Shown: positions 34,410 through 43,725 of the stretch, piece after piece
How the letters are laid out: each line of letters opens with the position of its first letter
How positions within the stretch are numbered: the first letter of the stretch is position 1
Assembly: GCA_009649675.1 (NCBI GenBank)
Contig: WJPL01000003.1
Span: 285,645-349,644, forward strand
Direction of reading: 5' to 3'
From: Alphaproteobacteria bacterium HT1-32
GTDB lineage: Bacteria > Pseudomonadota > Alphaproteobacteria > Rhodospirillales > HT1-32
DNA length: 64,000 nt
Translations under genes and position numbers: made by a program
Notes under the pieces: model-generated
What the model was told of the DNA's origin: nothing
Databases searched by the model: none
The model's input: only the letters and a program-made list of their open reading frames with translations

Positions 34410-36343
34410 GCCTGGCCTCCTTCAAGCCGGTCATAGATACCGCTCAGAAAACCGGCGGCATCCGAGCCCGCATAGATATATCCGTCAATTCCGGCGGCTG
34501 CATAGTCTGCCTCCGCCGCACCCGGCCGTCCGGCAAGCCAGATCCGGGCAGCACCGGCCGCTTTCAGTGCAGCCGCAAGCGCCGCAGCACGGGCAGCATA
34601 AATATCATCACCGGAACAGAGTACCACTTCCCGGCAGCCACTTGCTTCAAAAGCAGAGACAATATCTGTATCAGCAGCATCTGAGGGGCCGTCGGTGATT
34701 GTCACGCCGCCTGCTGCTGCCAGATTACGGGCAAACATGGCCCGGGCTGAGAAATCCGCCAGCGATCCGATGAACGCACCAAAAAGAGCAGGGCGACGGC
34801 CGTTAAGTTCAAGATACTCATCCGACAGGTCCCGCAAAGCCTCATAGGCCGCAGAAGGGCGGAAATCAGCCAGAACCTGTGACAGTTTCTCACCCGGCAG
34901 GGGCAGGGTCCGCGATATCTGCTGAACGGTGGCACCACCCTCCAGCGCCCCTGCAACAGCAGCATAGGTCGTCGTCTCCAGACCCGATACATCCTCAGAC
35001 CCTTCAGGTTCCGGAACCCGGACGATATTTGCTTCCGCGGTTTCCTCATCAAGATGGGGGAATTCGCTGACACCGGTGACCGGCAGCTTCCGGTGGGCTG
35101 CATCCCGGCGTTTTCTCTCAACAACTCCGGCAACCTCAGTCTGAAACCAGCCATCCTGCAGGGTGCTGACCATACCGCCACCGGCCTCGATCTTCTGGAA
35201 CATCGCCCAGGCACGGTCAGCCAGGTGGTCAGTCAGATGCTCGATAGCGTAAGATCCTGCCGCCGGATCACAAACCGCACCGAGATGGCTTTCCTCATTC
35301 AGGATGACCTGAATATTGCGCGCCATCGCGGCTGATAATTGTGACCCTTCTCCCTCAACCGCCCAGGCATAAGGCAGGACCGTGATTGAGAAAGCGCCGC
35401 CGATGGCACCAGCCATACCCGCCGCAGTGCCCCGCAGCATGTTCACCCAAGGGTCACGGCTGGTGTACATCCCGGAGGCAGAAATCGCTTCAATAATTGC
35501 AGGGCTGTCAACGGCACCGCTGGCCTGCAGAATGCGCTGCCACATGCGCAAACCCGCCCGCAACTTCGCGATGGAGATAAACAGATCAGAAGAGGTGCTC
35601 AGCCTCAGGCGGACCATATCCGCAGCGGCCTGAACCGACAGCCCCGCATCAATTCCTGCACGCAGATAATGAACGGCAGTCGCAAGCGCTGCCGCGAGTT
35701 CCTGTACTTCTGTCGCACCAACCTTTTCATAGACCGCCCCATCAGAAACAAGATTAACAAAATCAATATTCTGAACGGATTCCCTGAAGTCAGAAATAAA
35801 GGAAGAAAGATCAAAAGAAAGAGTGCCAGTGAACGCCATCCGCCCAACCGGATCAGCCCTGAAGGCCTGTATCCGTCGTTCCTGACGACCGGCTTCTGCA
35901 TCCAGCAACACCAGTTGTGCCAGAGCCATATCCCCGGCCTCAATGCAGACATCCGTATCCATGTCCAGTCGCTGCGCCTGTTCCGGGTTGGACAACACGA
36001 CACCATCGCCTTTGCCAGGTTCTGATTCGAGACGAACCAGACAGGACGTCGCACCACAACGCCGGTGTTCGGCTATCTGAGCGGAAGCTTCTGCACCATC
36101 CGGATGGGTAACCAGCGTCCTGATATCCCACGGTCCCTGCCGGGCAGGCACAGCTTCACTGTCGGCGGGGCGTGTCGTGTAGAGTGGCTCGATCCGGACA
36201 TCGTCATAGGTGCGAGAGACGAGGGTTTTATCGAAATCGCGGCCCTTGAGCGCACTTTCCACGAGTTTCAGCCACTCCGCCTCATCAGGCAGTACAAAAC
36301 CTTCTGAAAGATCAAGTTCGGACAGGTCTTCAACATTCGCCAA
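34406..36343 (-). CDS. mutA: Methylmalonyl-CoA mutase, small subunit
   Basis: A 645-residue homologue of the large subunit, with barrel regions ([17 protein letters not shown]-like [26 protein letters not shown]) and a C-terminal Rossmann part ([37 protein letters not shown]) that lacks the cobalamin DxHxxG motif. This is the usual non-catalytic partner that stabilises the large subunit. It is first in the operon mutA-scpA-meaB. No regulator adjoins it, and the 120 bp upstream (36344-36463) show no recognisable operator. Confidence 0.93.
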   Translation of the reverse strand: MANVEDLSELDLSEGFVLPDEAEWLKLVESALKGRDFDKTLVSRTYDDVRIEPLYTTRPADSEAVPARQGPWDIRTLVTHPDGAEASAQIAEHRRCGATSCLVRLESEPGKGDGVVLSNPEQAQRLDMDTDVCIEAGDMALAQLVLLDAEAGRQERRIQAFRADPVGRMAFTGTLSFDLSSFISDFRESVQNIDFVNLVSDGAVYEKVGATEVQELAAALATAVHYLRAGIDAGLSVQAAADMVRLRLSTSSDLFISIAKLRAGLRMWQRILQASGAVDSPAIIEAISASGMYTSRDPWVNMLRGTAAGMAGAIGGAFSITVLPYAWAVEGEGSQLSAAMARNIQVILNEESHLGAVCDPAAGSYAIEHLTDHLADRAWAMFQKIEAGGGMVSTLQDGWFQTEVAGVVERKRRDAAHRKLPVTGVSEFPHLDEETAEANIVRVPEPEGSEDVSGLETTTYAAVAGALEGGATVQQISRTLPLPGEKLSQVLADFRPSAAYEALRDLSDEYLELNGRRPALFGAFIGSLADFSARAMFARNLAAAGGVTITDGPSDAADTDIVSAFEASGCREVVLCSGDDIYAARAAALAAALKAAGAARIWLAGRPGAAEADYAAAGIDGYIYAGSDAAGFLSGIYDRLEGGQA

Positions 36344-36463
36344 GGGTCGCGCTCCTACAGAACAGTGTTTTCAGGCGGTGCACAGGCTACCGGCCAGCAG
36401 ATTTTGCGCAAGTATAGCCGAACCAGACGGCCTGTCCCATGCTAACAACCTGAAAACAGTTCC

Positions 36464-37270
36464 TTATCTCTTCGTGCTGATGGCCCGGAGAGAGGGAGCA
36501 AGAAGGCTGAGCGCAAAGATTACAGCCGCAGCAACCACAATTGTCGGTCCCGCCGGTGTATCAAAACGGACAGCCGTGAACAGGCCAAGCGGCACTGTCG
36601 CAGAGCCGACCAGCGCCGCCAGCACCGCCATCTGCTCCGGTGTCCGGGCAAAGGATCTGGCTGCCGCAGCCGGGATGATCAGCATTGATGTGATCAGCAG
36701 GATACCGACAACCTTCATGGCGATGGCAATGACAACCGCAATCATCAGGACAAGCGAAGCTTCAACAATTGTCGTCCGGACACCTTCAGCTTCTGCCAGT
36801 TCCGCGTTGACGGTCGCCGCCAGCAACGGGCGCCACAGCCAGACCAGCAAGGCCAAAACCACAAACCCGCCACCGTAAATCAGGGCGATATCGTCTGTTC
36901 CAACGGCCAGAATATCCCCGAACAGATAACTCAGCAGGTCAACCCGTACAGAAACGGCAACGGCAACAACCACAAGGCCGATAGAAAGCGATGCATGAGA
37001 CAGGATGCCCAGCAGCGTGTCATTTGGAATGGCCCGCACGCGGCGCATCAGAATCAGACAGGCCGCAATGCACACGGCCACGGCCAGAACACCGAACGAC
37101 ACATTTACCCCCAGCAACAGGCCCAGCGCCACGCCAAGCAACCCGCTGTGCGAGACCGTATCGCCGAAATAGGCCATGCGTCGCCAGACAATGAAACACC
37201 CAAGCGGACCTGCGACCAGCGCAACACCGATACCGCCAGCCATGGCGCGGAAAAGAAAATCGTCAAACAT
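36464..37270 (-). CDS. znuB: Zinc ABC transporter, permease
   Basis: A 268-residue ABC-3 family permease with about eight membrane segments. It opens FRAMAGGIGVALVAGPLGCFIVWRRMAYFGD, typical of ZnuB, and ends RAISTKR. It starts on the last base of znuC, so the two are cotranscribed. It forms the channel for zinc import driven by ZnuC. Confidence 0.93.
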   Translation of the reverse strand: MFDDFLFRAMAGGIGVALVAGPLGCFIVWRRMAYFGDTVSHSGLLGVALGLLLGVNVSFGVLAVAVCIAACLILMRRVRAIPNDTLLGILSHASLSIGLVVVAVAVSVRVDLLSYLFGDILAVGTDDIALIYGGGFVVLALLVWLWRPLLAATVNAELAEAEGVRTTIVEASLVLMIAVVIAIAMKVVGILLITSMLIIPAAAARSFARTPEQMAVLAALVGSATVPLGLFTAVRFDTPAGPTIVVAAAVIFALSLLAPSLRAISTKR

Positions 37271-38046
37271 CAGTGCTGATGATCCTCTGCGCAGGTTTCC
37301 GGCATGCCGTCGGCGATCTGCCCATCAAGATGATGATGGTGATCATGGCGGTGGGTGTAGACGGCAAACGCATCCGCTGCTCTCGGCCCAAAAAGCCGGG
37401 TATATTCCGGGTTGGCACCGACATCTCCGGGCACGCCCGAGCAGCAGACATGACCGTTCAGACAGACCACACGGTCTGTCGATGACATGACAATATGCAA
37501 ATCGTGGGAAACCATCAGCACGCTGCATTGCCGGTTGTTCCGAATCTGTGAAATCAGGTCGTAAAGTGCGATTTCTCCGGCAAAGTCGACCCCCTGAACA
37601 GGCTCATCCAGCACCAGCAGGTCAGGCTGTCCGGCAAGTGCGCGAGCCAGAAGAACCCGCCGGAATTCGCCGCCACTCAGGGTCTGGACGGCGGCATTGA
37701 TCAGATGTTCAACGCCGGTTTCCGCCAGAGCCGAACGGATTGTCGGCTCGTCATGGATCTGCGTCAGTGACATCAGCCGCCCGACAGAAAGCGGCATCGT
37801 CCAGTCCACACTGAAATGCTGCGGCACATACCCGACCTTCAGGCCATCACGTCGTGATATCACGCCCTGATCAGGCTTCAGCAGCCCCAGAATGCAGCGT
37901 ACCAGCGAAGTCTTGCCGCCACCGTTCGGACCAATCAGCGTGACGATTTCATTATCGACGATGTCCAGCGCCACAGATTGCAGGATATCCCTGCCGCCAA
38001 GCGTCAGACTGACATCCCTGAGATGGACAAGGTGAGAAGGGTTCAA
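37270..38046 (-). CDS. znuC: Zinc ABC transporter, ATPase
   Basis: A 258-residue ABC ATPase with Walker A GPNGGGKTS near 40, signature LSGGEFRRVLLARAL near 125 and Walker B LLVLDEPVQGVDF near 148. The C-terminal tail is His-rich (YTHRHDHHHHLDGQ and CAEDHQH), as in many zinc-uptake ATPases, perhaps for sensing or buffering zinc. A Zur box lies 72-84 bases upstream. The solute-binding protein gene znuA is not in the window. Confidence 0.95.
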   Translation of the reverse strand: MNPSHLVHLRDVSLTLGGRDILQSVALDIVDNEIVTLIGPNGGGKTSLVRCILGLLKPDQGVISRRDGLKVGYVPQHFSVDWTMPLSVGRLMSLTQIHDEPTIRSALAETGVEHLINAAVQTLSGGEFRRVLLARALAGQPDLLVLDEPVQGVDFAGEIALYDLISQIRNNRQCSVLMVSHDLHIVMSSTDRVVCLNGHVCCSGVPGDVGANPEYTRLFGPRAADAFAVYTHRHDHHHHLDGQIADGMPETCAEDHQH

Positions 38047-38117
38047 AACAGCAGGCCTCAGATGAATTTCGGTAGCAGAACGCCAGGAAACCAGCCTGCG
38101 CGAACCTGCGATACACC

Positions 38118-38130
38118 GTTATATTATAAC
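38118..38130. promoter_or_regulatory. Zur box upstream of znuCB
   Basis: GTTATA-T-TATAAC, a perfect palindrome matching the core of alphaproteobacterial Zur operators, lies in the 94-bp gap between zur and znuC. It should repress znuCB when zinc is sufficient and implies that znuCB has a promoter separate from zur. Confidence 0.85.
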
Positions 38131-38140
38131 AACACCAGAT

Positions 38141-38563
38141 TCAGCCATTCATTTCTGCGACTGCCCCGGCCGCCTGACATTCGGCACAGAGTCCGATCAG
38201 TTCCACACGCGTGCGGCTGACCGTAAATCCCAGTGCTCCCGTTCGCTTGCGCATATCTTCCTCAATGGCGTCCAGAGGCAGCTCACTGACAGCCGCGCAG
38301 CTTTCACAGATTGCAAACCCCACATCATCTTCATGCCCGTGCTGATCACAGGCCACAAAGGCATTCAGGCTCTCAATCCGGTGTACCTGTCCATCAGCAC
38401 ATAGCCGGTCAAGCGCCCGGTAAACCTGCGGCGGGGCAGACAGGCCGTCATCTTGCAGTTCACCAAGAATCTGATAAGCCCCGAGAGCGCGGCCCGACGC
38501 CCGCAAAATACGCAGGACGGCCATCTGATTTGGGGTAAGTTTTCCGGGTGCTGAACGTGCCAT
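38141..38563 (-). CDS. zur: Zinc uptake regulator Zur (Fur family)
   Basis: A 140-residue Fur-family repressor. The winged helix covers ~10-75 (LTPNQMAVLRILRASGRALGAYQIL, SAPPQVYRALDRL). The metal region includes CDQHGHEDDVGFAICESC and a C-terminal CAEC, giving the two CxxC pairs of the structural zinc site. The ATG at 38563 is used; the frame to 38632 adds an unrelated leader. Position beside znuCB with a Zur box makes the assignment firm. Confidence 0.93.
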   Translation of the reverse strand: MARSAPGKLTPNQMAVLRILRASGRALGAYQILGELQDDGLSAPPQVYRALDRLCADGQVHRIESLNAFVACDQHGHEDDVGFAICESCAAVSELPLDAIEEDMRKRTGALGFTVSRTRVELIGLCAECQAAGAVAEMNG

Positions 38564-38633
38564 GGCGAAACAGTACACCGCTTCGGCGACCGGTGAAATG
38601 ATGATCCGCCAGCAAAATGCCTGCAGCAACATT

Positions 38634-38669
38634 TCGCATACAATGAAATCGCGGTTTCACCAGTCGGTA
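38634..38669 (+). promoter_or_regulatory. Two weaker IclR-type operator copies before leuC
   Basis: TCGCAT-ACA-ATGAAA (38634-38648) and TTTCAC-CAG-TCGGTA (38655-38669) fit the TTTCAT-N3-ATGAAA motif in one arm each, and their centres (38641 and 38662) are 21 bp apart, the same spacing as in the tauD and tctC control regions. Taken alone they would be weak. Confidence 0.55.
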
Positions 38670-38715
38670 CAGCATGGTAGTTTGAGGCAATGGGAATAAC
38701 GACAAGTTGGACATT

Positions 38716-40125
38716 ATGACACGGCAGCAAACGCTCTTCGACAAGATCTGGGAAAGCCACACTATTCTGGAACAACCGGATGGCGATACATTGCTGTATG
38801 TCGACCGGTTGCTGACACAGGAAAACTCCTTCCATGCCTTCGACAATCTGCGACGCGACGGTCACAAGGTTCGCAATCCCGGACAGGTCTTCAATTTTTC
38901 CGACCATTATGTCGCAACACGGCAGGATGGCGCGAAGCCGGACCCGGCCATCGCCAAGATGGTCGAAATCATCCGCGCGGACGCGGAACAATATGGCACA
39001 AGACTGTTCGGCCCGGATGATCCGGACCGGGGCATCCTGCATGTTGTCGGCCCGGAACAGGGCATCACCCAGCCCGGCCTGATTATCGCCGGAGCAGACA
39101 GTCACACATCAACCCATGGCGCACTGGGTGCTTTCGGCTTCGGCGTCGGCTCCTCGGAAACCGCTCATATCATGGCAACCCAGTCAATCTGGCGGAAGCG
39201 GCCGAAGACCATGCGAATCACCATTGATGGAAAACTTGGCTATGGCGTATCCGCCAAAGACATCATTCTCGCCATCATCGGGAAAATCGGCGCCGGCGGG
39301 GCTGTCGGGCATGTCATCGAATATGCCGGATCAACCATTGCCGATATGACGGTCGAACAGCGTATGACCGTCTGCAACATGTCGATTGAAGCCGGCGCCC
39401 GCGCCGGACTGGTGTCACCGGATGCCAAAACCATCGATTATGTCAAAGGTCGCCCTTATGCACCTTCGGCAGAAAGCCTGGACAAGGCCGTTGCCTTCTG
39501 GCTGGCACTGGCCACAGATGACGGTGCCACATTTGACCGGGACATAACACTGGACGCCGCTTCGGTGGTGCCCATGGCAAGCTGGGGAAATTCTCCGGAA
39601 GACGTCTCTCCGATTGACGGAACCGTCCCTGATCCGGCCTCAGAAACCAGTGATTTTCGCCGCAAGAAAATGGAACGCGCGCTCGATTATATGGGTCTGA
39701 AGGCTGGCATGAAGCTGACAGATATTCCCATTGATCAGGTTTTTATCGGGTCCTGCACCAATGGCCGGATCGAAGACCTGCGTGCCGCCGCCGATGTCGT
39801 GAGGGGACGCACGATCAAGATTCCGGGAATGGTTGTTCCCGGTTCCCGCAACGTAAAACGCCAGGCAGAGGCGGAAGGACTGGATCAGGTTTTCATTCAG
39901 GCCGGTCTGGAATGGCATGATGCAGGCTGTTCCATGTGCGTCGCCATCAACGGCGACAATGTCGCCAAGGGCAAACGCTGTGCCTCGACATCCAATCGCA
40001 ATTTTGAAGGACGTCAGGGCAGGGGCTCGCGCACCCATCTGGTCAGTCCGATGATGGCTGCTGCTGCCGCAATCACAGGACATCTGACAGATGTCCGGGA
40101 ACTGGGAGAGGAGGGCCGGTCATGA
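38716..40125 (+). CDS. leuC: LeuC-type hydro-lyase, large subunit (probable catabolic paralogue)
   Basis: A 469-residue aconitase-family protein with the 4Fe-4S cysteines Cys347 (GSCTNGRIED), Cys405 and Cys408 (GCSMC). It aligns well with 3-isopropylmalate dehydratase LeuC, but reads NFSDHYVATRQDG where LeuC usually has DHNVST, and EWHDAGCSMC. Its place with an IclR regulator, CoA-transferase and Tct transporter rather than leuB or leuA suggests it hydrates or dehydrates another malate-like acid. Start ATG 38716. It overlaps leuD by 4 bases. Housekeeping leucine synthesis cannot be excluded if no second leuCD exists elsewhere. Confidence 0.85.
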   Translation: MTRQQTLFDKIWESHTILEQPDGDTLLYVDRLLTQENSFHAFDNLRRDGHKVRNPGQVFNFSDHYVATRQDGAKPDPAIAKMVEIIRADAEQYGTRLFGPDDPDRGILHVVGPEQGITQPGLIIAGADSHTSTHGALGAFGFGVGSSETAHIMATQSIWRKRPKTMRITIDGKLGYGVSAKDIILAIIGKIGAGGAVGHVIEYAGSTIADMTVEQRMTVCNMSIEAGARAGLVSPDAKTIDYVKGRPYAPSAESLDKAVAFWLALATDDGATFDRDITLDAASVVPMASWGNSPEDVSPIDGTVPDPASETSDFRRKKMERALDYMGLKAGMKLTDIPIDQVFIGSCTNGRIEDLRAAADVVRGRTIKIPGMVVPGSRNVKRQAEAEGLDQVFIQAGLEWHDAGCSMCVAINGDNVAKGKRCASTSNRNFEGRQGRGSRTHLVSPMMAAAAAITGHLTDVRELGEEGRS

Positions 40126-40739
40126 AGCCTGTTACCAAAGTCAGCGAACGTGCCGTTGCCATTGACCAGATCAATGTGAACACCGATCAGATTTTCCCTG
40201 CCCGGTTTCTTAAAAACCCGAGATCCGTCGGTTATGAACAATTCCTGTTTCATGATCTCAGATATGATGAATCCGGCGCAAAACGGGAACAGTTCCCCCT
40301 CAATAAGGAGGCCTACAGCGATGCTGCGATCATCGTCAGCGACCAGAATTTTGGCTGTGGCTCATCGCGGGAAGGTGCCGTTTATGCGCTCGTTGACGCC
40401 GGTTTCCGTTGCCTGATCGCACCGAGTTTCGGTGATATTTTTGCTGCGAACTGCGTCAAGAACGGCCTGCTGACCGTCGTTCTGCCGGCCGATGTCTGCG
40501 CTGAACTGAGACAGCAGATCACCGACAGCAATGGGGCACCGATCAGTGTCGACCTTCCGGCGCAGACCGTGGAAGCACCATCCGGTGAAAAGCACCATTT
40601 TGATATCGATCCGTTTGCCAAGGAATGCCTCACCAAGGGCCTCGATGAAATTGGCCTCACCCTGACTCACGCCGACAAGATTGATGGGTTTGAGGAAAAC
40701 TGGCGCGCAAAAACCCCCTGGCTGGAGGCCAATGTCTGA
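40122..40739 (+). CDS. leuD: LeuD-type hydro-lyase, small subunit
   Basis: A 205-residue swivel-domain subunit. It has INVNTDQIFPARFLKNPRSVGYEQFLFHDLRYD, the binding loop SDQNFGCGSSREGAVYAL near 70, and the tail FDIDPFAKECLTKGLDEIGLTL, as in LeuD. It forms the heterodimer with the preceding gene (ATGA overlap). Its own stop overlaps the next start by one base (TGATG). Confidence 0.9.
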   Translation: MKPVTKVSERAVAIDQINVNTDQIFPARFLKNPRSVGYEQFLFHDLRYDESGAKREQFPLNKEAYSDAAIIVSDQNFGCGSSREGAVYALVDAGFRCLIAPSFGDIFAANCVKNGLLTVVLPADVCAELRQQITDSNGAPISVDLPAQTVEAPSGEKHHFDIDPFAKECLTKGLDEIGLTLTHADKIDGFEENWRAKTPWLEANV

Positions 40740-41830
40740 TGAGCAAGCAACTTGCAGGACTCGTGCTCCGGGAAATCAAACTTCCCCTGCATACCCCCTA
40801 TAAACTTTCCTATCGTAACTACACCGAATTCGAGCCGATCATTGTTGAAGCCATTGGAGAAGATGGTGTTATCGGCTGGGGTGAAGGACATATTTCCCCT
40901 GGTTCCAGCAGCGAGACCCGGGAAGGGGGCTGGGCCTTTGTCAAAGAACTCTCAGCCAAAATTACTGGTATGAGTCTGGCGGATGCCAAAGCAGAAGTCA
41001 CCCGCCGCATGGCCGAGAGCAAGGTTGCCGCAACCTCTATCATTACCGCCATCGAGATGTTGCAGAACCACAGCATCCTGACGGTTGATGCCGACACCCG
41101 GCTTCCCCTGCTGACCCCGTTCAATGCAAATGACGATGAAGGTATTGCACGGGAAGTCGAACAGCGGCTCGCATCCGGCTTCCGGACTTTCAAGATCAAG
41201 GTCGGGCAGGATGTCGAAGACGATATCAGGCGATTTGGCGTCATCCAGAAATATACAGCCGGACGCGCAACCCTGCGCGTGGATGCCAATCGCGCCTATT
41301 CACGCGAAGACGGGATCAAATTCTCCTCATCAATCAACCCGGAAGGGGTGGAACTGTTTGAGCAGCCCTGTGATTCGGATGACTGGGATGCCAATGCCGC
41401 TGTTGCAGCCGCCTCGAATGTTCCGCTCATGCTTGATGAGCCGATCTGTGCACTGCCGGACATTGAACGGGCGGCAACCATCAAGGGCGTCGGTTTCTGC
41501 AAACTCAAGCTGAAGCGGTTTGGCGGTCTCGACCTGCTTCGCGAATCACTTGATGCTGTCCGGGAACATGGCATGGAGCCGGTGCTGGGCGATGGCCTGT
41601 CGAGCGAAATCTGCTGCTGGATGGAAGCCTGCGTTGCCCGTCACACCATTCGTAATGCCGGAGAATTCAACGGCTTCCTGAAGCCTTCGGACCGGCTGTT
41701 CGCCAACCCGCTCCGGTTCGAGGATGGCGATATTGTGATGCCGGCCGGCTACTGGCCAAAGATTGACCGGGACAAGCTGAAAGAAGTTGAAGAACGGCAG
41801 GAGCGTTACGGAGAAACCTCCCCGGATTAA
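40739..41830 (+). CDS. Enolase-superfamily enzyme, muconate cycloisomerase-like
   Basis: A 363-residue MR/MLE-type member of the enolase superfamily. The capping domain covers ~1-125. The barrel has FKIKVG near 158 (K-x-K base), metal ligands in LRVDANRAY, VELFEQPCD and LMLDEPICA, and KLKLKRFGGL near 258 (second Lys base). It could be a cycloisomerase, racemase or dehydratase acting next to a carboxylate; the substrate cannot be told. It is translationally coupled to leuD, so it likely acts in the same pathway as the hydro-lyase. Confidence 0.85.
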   Translation: MSKQLAGLVLREIKLPLHTPYKLSYRNYTEFEPIIVEAIGEDGVIGWGEGHISPGSSSETREGGWAFVKELSAKITGMSLADAKAEVTRRMAESKVAATSIITAIEMLQNHSILTVDADTRLPLLTPFNANDDEGIAREVEQRLASGFRTFKIKVGQDVEDDIRRFGVIQKYTAGRATLRVDANRAYSREDGIKFSSSINPEGVELFEQPCDSDDWDANAAVAAASNVPLMLDEPICALPDIERAATIKGVGFCKLKLKRFGGLDLLRESLDAVREHGMEPVLGDGLSSEICCWMEACVARHTIRNAGEFNGFLKPSDRLFANPLRFEDGDIVMPAGYWPKIDRDKLKEVEERQERYGETSPD

Positions 41831-41923
41831 TCCATCCCTGCTGTGTAGAATCGTAAGACCATGGTAAGTTCCAGAAGGTAGGCTAAAGAAAACCAAAAAC
41901 ACTCACGCCGAAAGCAGAGACAT

Positions 41924-42658
41924 ATGGCTGAAACAATTGACCGCGCAATCCTGATCCTGGACGCTTTTCTTGAAGGTCCGGCAGCGCTGACCCTCACAGC
42001 CATCGCAGAACGTACCGGTTTGCATAAAACCACGGCGCTCCGCCTCTGCACCTCGCTGGAAAGTCACGGGATGCTGGTGCGGGGAGGCGACCTGACGTTC
42101 AGACTTGGGCCGAAGGCCTGGCTTCTCGGGCAGGCATTCTCGCGAACCTCGCCGCTGGAAAATACGATCCGACCATTACTTCGTGAAATTGTCGACCGGG
42201 TTCAGGAAAGTGCCTCCTTCTATGTCCGGCATGGCGACCGGCGAACCTGCCTGTTTCGGATAAACTCCCCGCTGACAGTCCGTCACCACCTGAACGAAGG
42301 GGCCAGCTTTGCCGTCGGCAGTGGTGTGACCGGTCGCGTCATGCTGGCTTTCTCAGGTGATGAGGGTGAAGAGTTCGACCGGATCCGTGCTGACGGTTAT
42401 CTCGTCGACGAAGGCCGGGAACCCTATACCACATCAGTCTCCGTGCCTGTGCTGGTCGCTAATGAACATATGATCGGCACACTGGTGGTGTCCGGTGTCA
42501 CCACCCGTTTCAGCGATGAATCACGACAGATCGCGCTCCGGATGGTTCAGGAAGCAGCAAAGAAGATCAGCCGTGTGGCCGAAGGAACAACCGACGTCGG
42601 CTTCCACAGCGAAAGCGCTTCTGTCGAAATTCGCGAACCGGTCCCGCAAACCACTTGA
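41924..42658 (+). CDS. IclR-family regulator of the catabolic island
   Basis: A 244-residue regulator. The N-terminal winged helix is at ~1-65 (ETIDRAILILDAFLEG, LTAIAERTGLHKTTALRLCTSL). The IclR ligand domain is at ~75-230 (ESASFYVRHGDRRTCLFRINS, VGSGVTGRVMLAFSG, SVSVPVLVANEHMIGTLVVSG). It stands 93 bp after the enolase-like gene in the same direction and is flanked by three control regions sharing TTTCAT-N3-ATGAAA, which makes it the likely regulator of the whole cluster, probably with a small carboxylate ligand. No copy of the motif lies directly before it. Confidence 0.9.
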   Translation: MAETIDRAILILDAFLEGPAALTLTAIAERTGLHKTTALRLCTSLESHGMLVRGGDLTFRLGPKAWLLGQAFSRTSPLENTIRPLLREIVDRVQESASFYVRHGDRRTCLFRINSPLTVRHHLNEGASFAVGSGVTGRVMLAFSGDEGEEFDRIRADGYLVDEGREPYTTSVSVPVLVANEHMIGTLVVSGVTTRFSDESRQIALRMVQEAAKKISRVAEGTTDVGFHSESASVEIREPVPQTT

Positions 42659-42697
42659 CGATTTCATACAATGAAACTACTGTTTCACTCAATGAGA
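42655..42697 (+). promoter_or_regulatory. tauD-type gene promoter with two IclR-type operators
   Basis: Operator A TTTCAT-ACA-ATGAAA (42662-42676) has perfect arms; operator B TTTCAC-TCA-ATGAGA (42683-42697) is centred 21 bp downstream. TTGACG (42655-42660), overlapping the iclR stop, is a plausible -35, and operator A fills its 17-base spacer; the -10 (TACTGT, 42678-42683) is weak. This layout fits repression. Confidence 0.75.
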
Positions 42698-42730
42698 TTG
42701 CGTCTCTTTGAATAAACAGTGGAGAATGAA

Positions 42731-43612
42731 ATGTCCGGACTAGCAGCAGCCGTTAAAAGCCAGGTTGAAATTGTACCTTTCGATGGGCCGCTCGGCGCCG
42801 AAGTGCGCGGGGTCGATCTGGCGCAGGGTATTACCGCAGATGACTTCGCAATCATTGAGCAGGCATGGAACGACCATCTTGTTCTGATCCTGCGAAATCA
42901 GAAAATCAGCGACGAAGACCTGATGGCTTTCAGTGAATTCTGGGGCGAGCTTGATCCGCCGGCACCGAATCCCTACGGCAAGCAGATGCATCCGAAATAT
43001 GCGGTCATCAATGTCATCTCGAACATCGTACAGGATGGCCAGCCACAGGGCATTCTCGGAGCAGGCGAGGCGGTCTGGCATGCTGACCTGACTTATATCG
43101 ATACACCCCCGAAGGCTGCTATCCTGCATTCCCTCGAAATTCCGGATGATGGCGGCAATACCTATTTTGCCAACATGTATGCCGCCTATGAAGCCCTGTC
43201 AGACGATATGAAGAAGCGGATCGAAGGCGTGAAGGCCGTCCATGACTGCTCCCATAACAGCGCCGGCCAACTGCGTCGCGGCTATGAGGAAATCACGGAT
43301 GTCCGGAAAACTCCGGGCGCCCATCATCCGCTGGTCCGGACCAATCCGCGTGACGGGCGCAAATGCCTGTTCCTCGGTCGTCGCCCTTACTCCTATCTTG
43401 CCGGCTTTGAGGTTGAGGAAAGCGAAAAGCTGCTCGATCAGCTCTGGGCACATGCTTCCCGACCGGAATTTGCCTGGGGACATGAATGGGCACTGGATGA
43501 CGTGCTGATCTGGAACAATCTCTCCGTTCTGCATCGCCGCGATCCCTTCGATCCGGACAGCCGGCGCCGTATGCACCGGACCCAGATCAAGGGCAACGAA
43601 GTCATCAGCTGA
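42731..43612 (+). CDS. TauD/TfdA-family Fe(II)/2-oxoglutarate dioxygenase
   Basis: A 293-residue oxygenase. The iron site is HxD in VWHADLTYIDTPPKAAIL near 118 and the distal His in RRMHRTQIKG near 282; the Arg after it binds 2-oxoglutarate. The fold matches taurine and 2,4-D dioxygenases, but the substrate is unknown and no sulfonate genes adjoin it. GGAG precedes the ATG at 42731 (MSGLAAAVKSQVEI). It has its own IclR-type operator pair and likely supplies or modifies the substrate of the surrounding pathway. Confidence 0.88.
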   Translation: MSGLAAAVKSQVEIVPFDGPLGAEVRGVDLAQGITADDFAIIEQAWNDHLVLILRNQKISDEDLMAFSEFWGELDPPAPNPYGKQMHPKYAVINVISNIVQDGQPQGILGAGEAVWHADLTYIDTPPKAAILHSLEIPDDGGNTYFANMYAAYEALSDDMKKRIEGVKAVHDCSHNSAGQLRRGYEEITDVRKTPGAHHPLVRTNPRDGRKCLFLGRRPYSYLAGFEVEESEKLLDQLWAHASRPEFAWGHEWALDDVLIWNNLSVLHRRDPFDPDSRRRMHRTQIKGNEVIS

Positions 43613-43661
43613 CCAGCCCGGGCGGGCCGTCCTGCGGTTCGCCGGCAGATCCAGAACAGGG

Positions 43662-43692
43662 AACGCCGCGTGATCATCGATCGCGCGGCGTT
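43662..43692 (+). terminator. Hairpin after the dioxygenase gene
   Basis: AACGCCGCG (43662-43670) pairs with CGCGGCGTT (43684-43692), and the inner bases extend the stem. TTT and few other Ts follow, so it is a moderate plus-strand terminator. Confidence 0.6.
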
Positions 43693-43725
43693 TCGCATTC
43701 TGGGTATCAACACGGATGTCTGATT

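Noticed and set aside
42731-43612. Taurine dioxygenase TauD proper
   Set aside because: The iron and 2-oxoglutarate residues fit the family, but no tauABC or sulfonate genes adjoin it, and it belongs to a carboxylate-type cluster, so the substrate is left open.
43661-43694. GGAAC followed by CGTT as a further stress promoter
   Set aside because: The spacer is much longer than 16-17 bases, and both elements are arms of a hairpin terminator.
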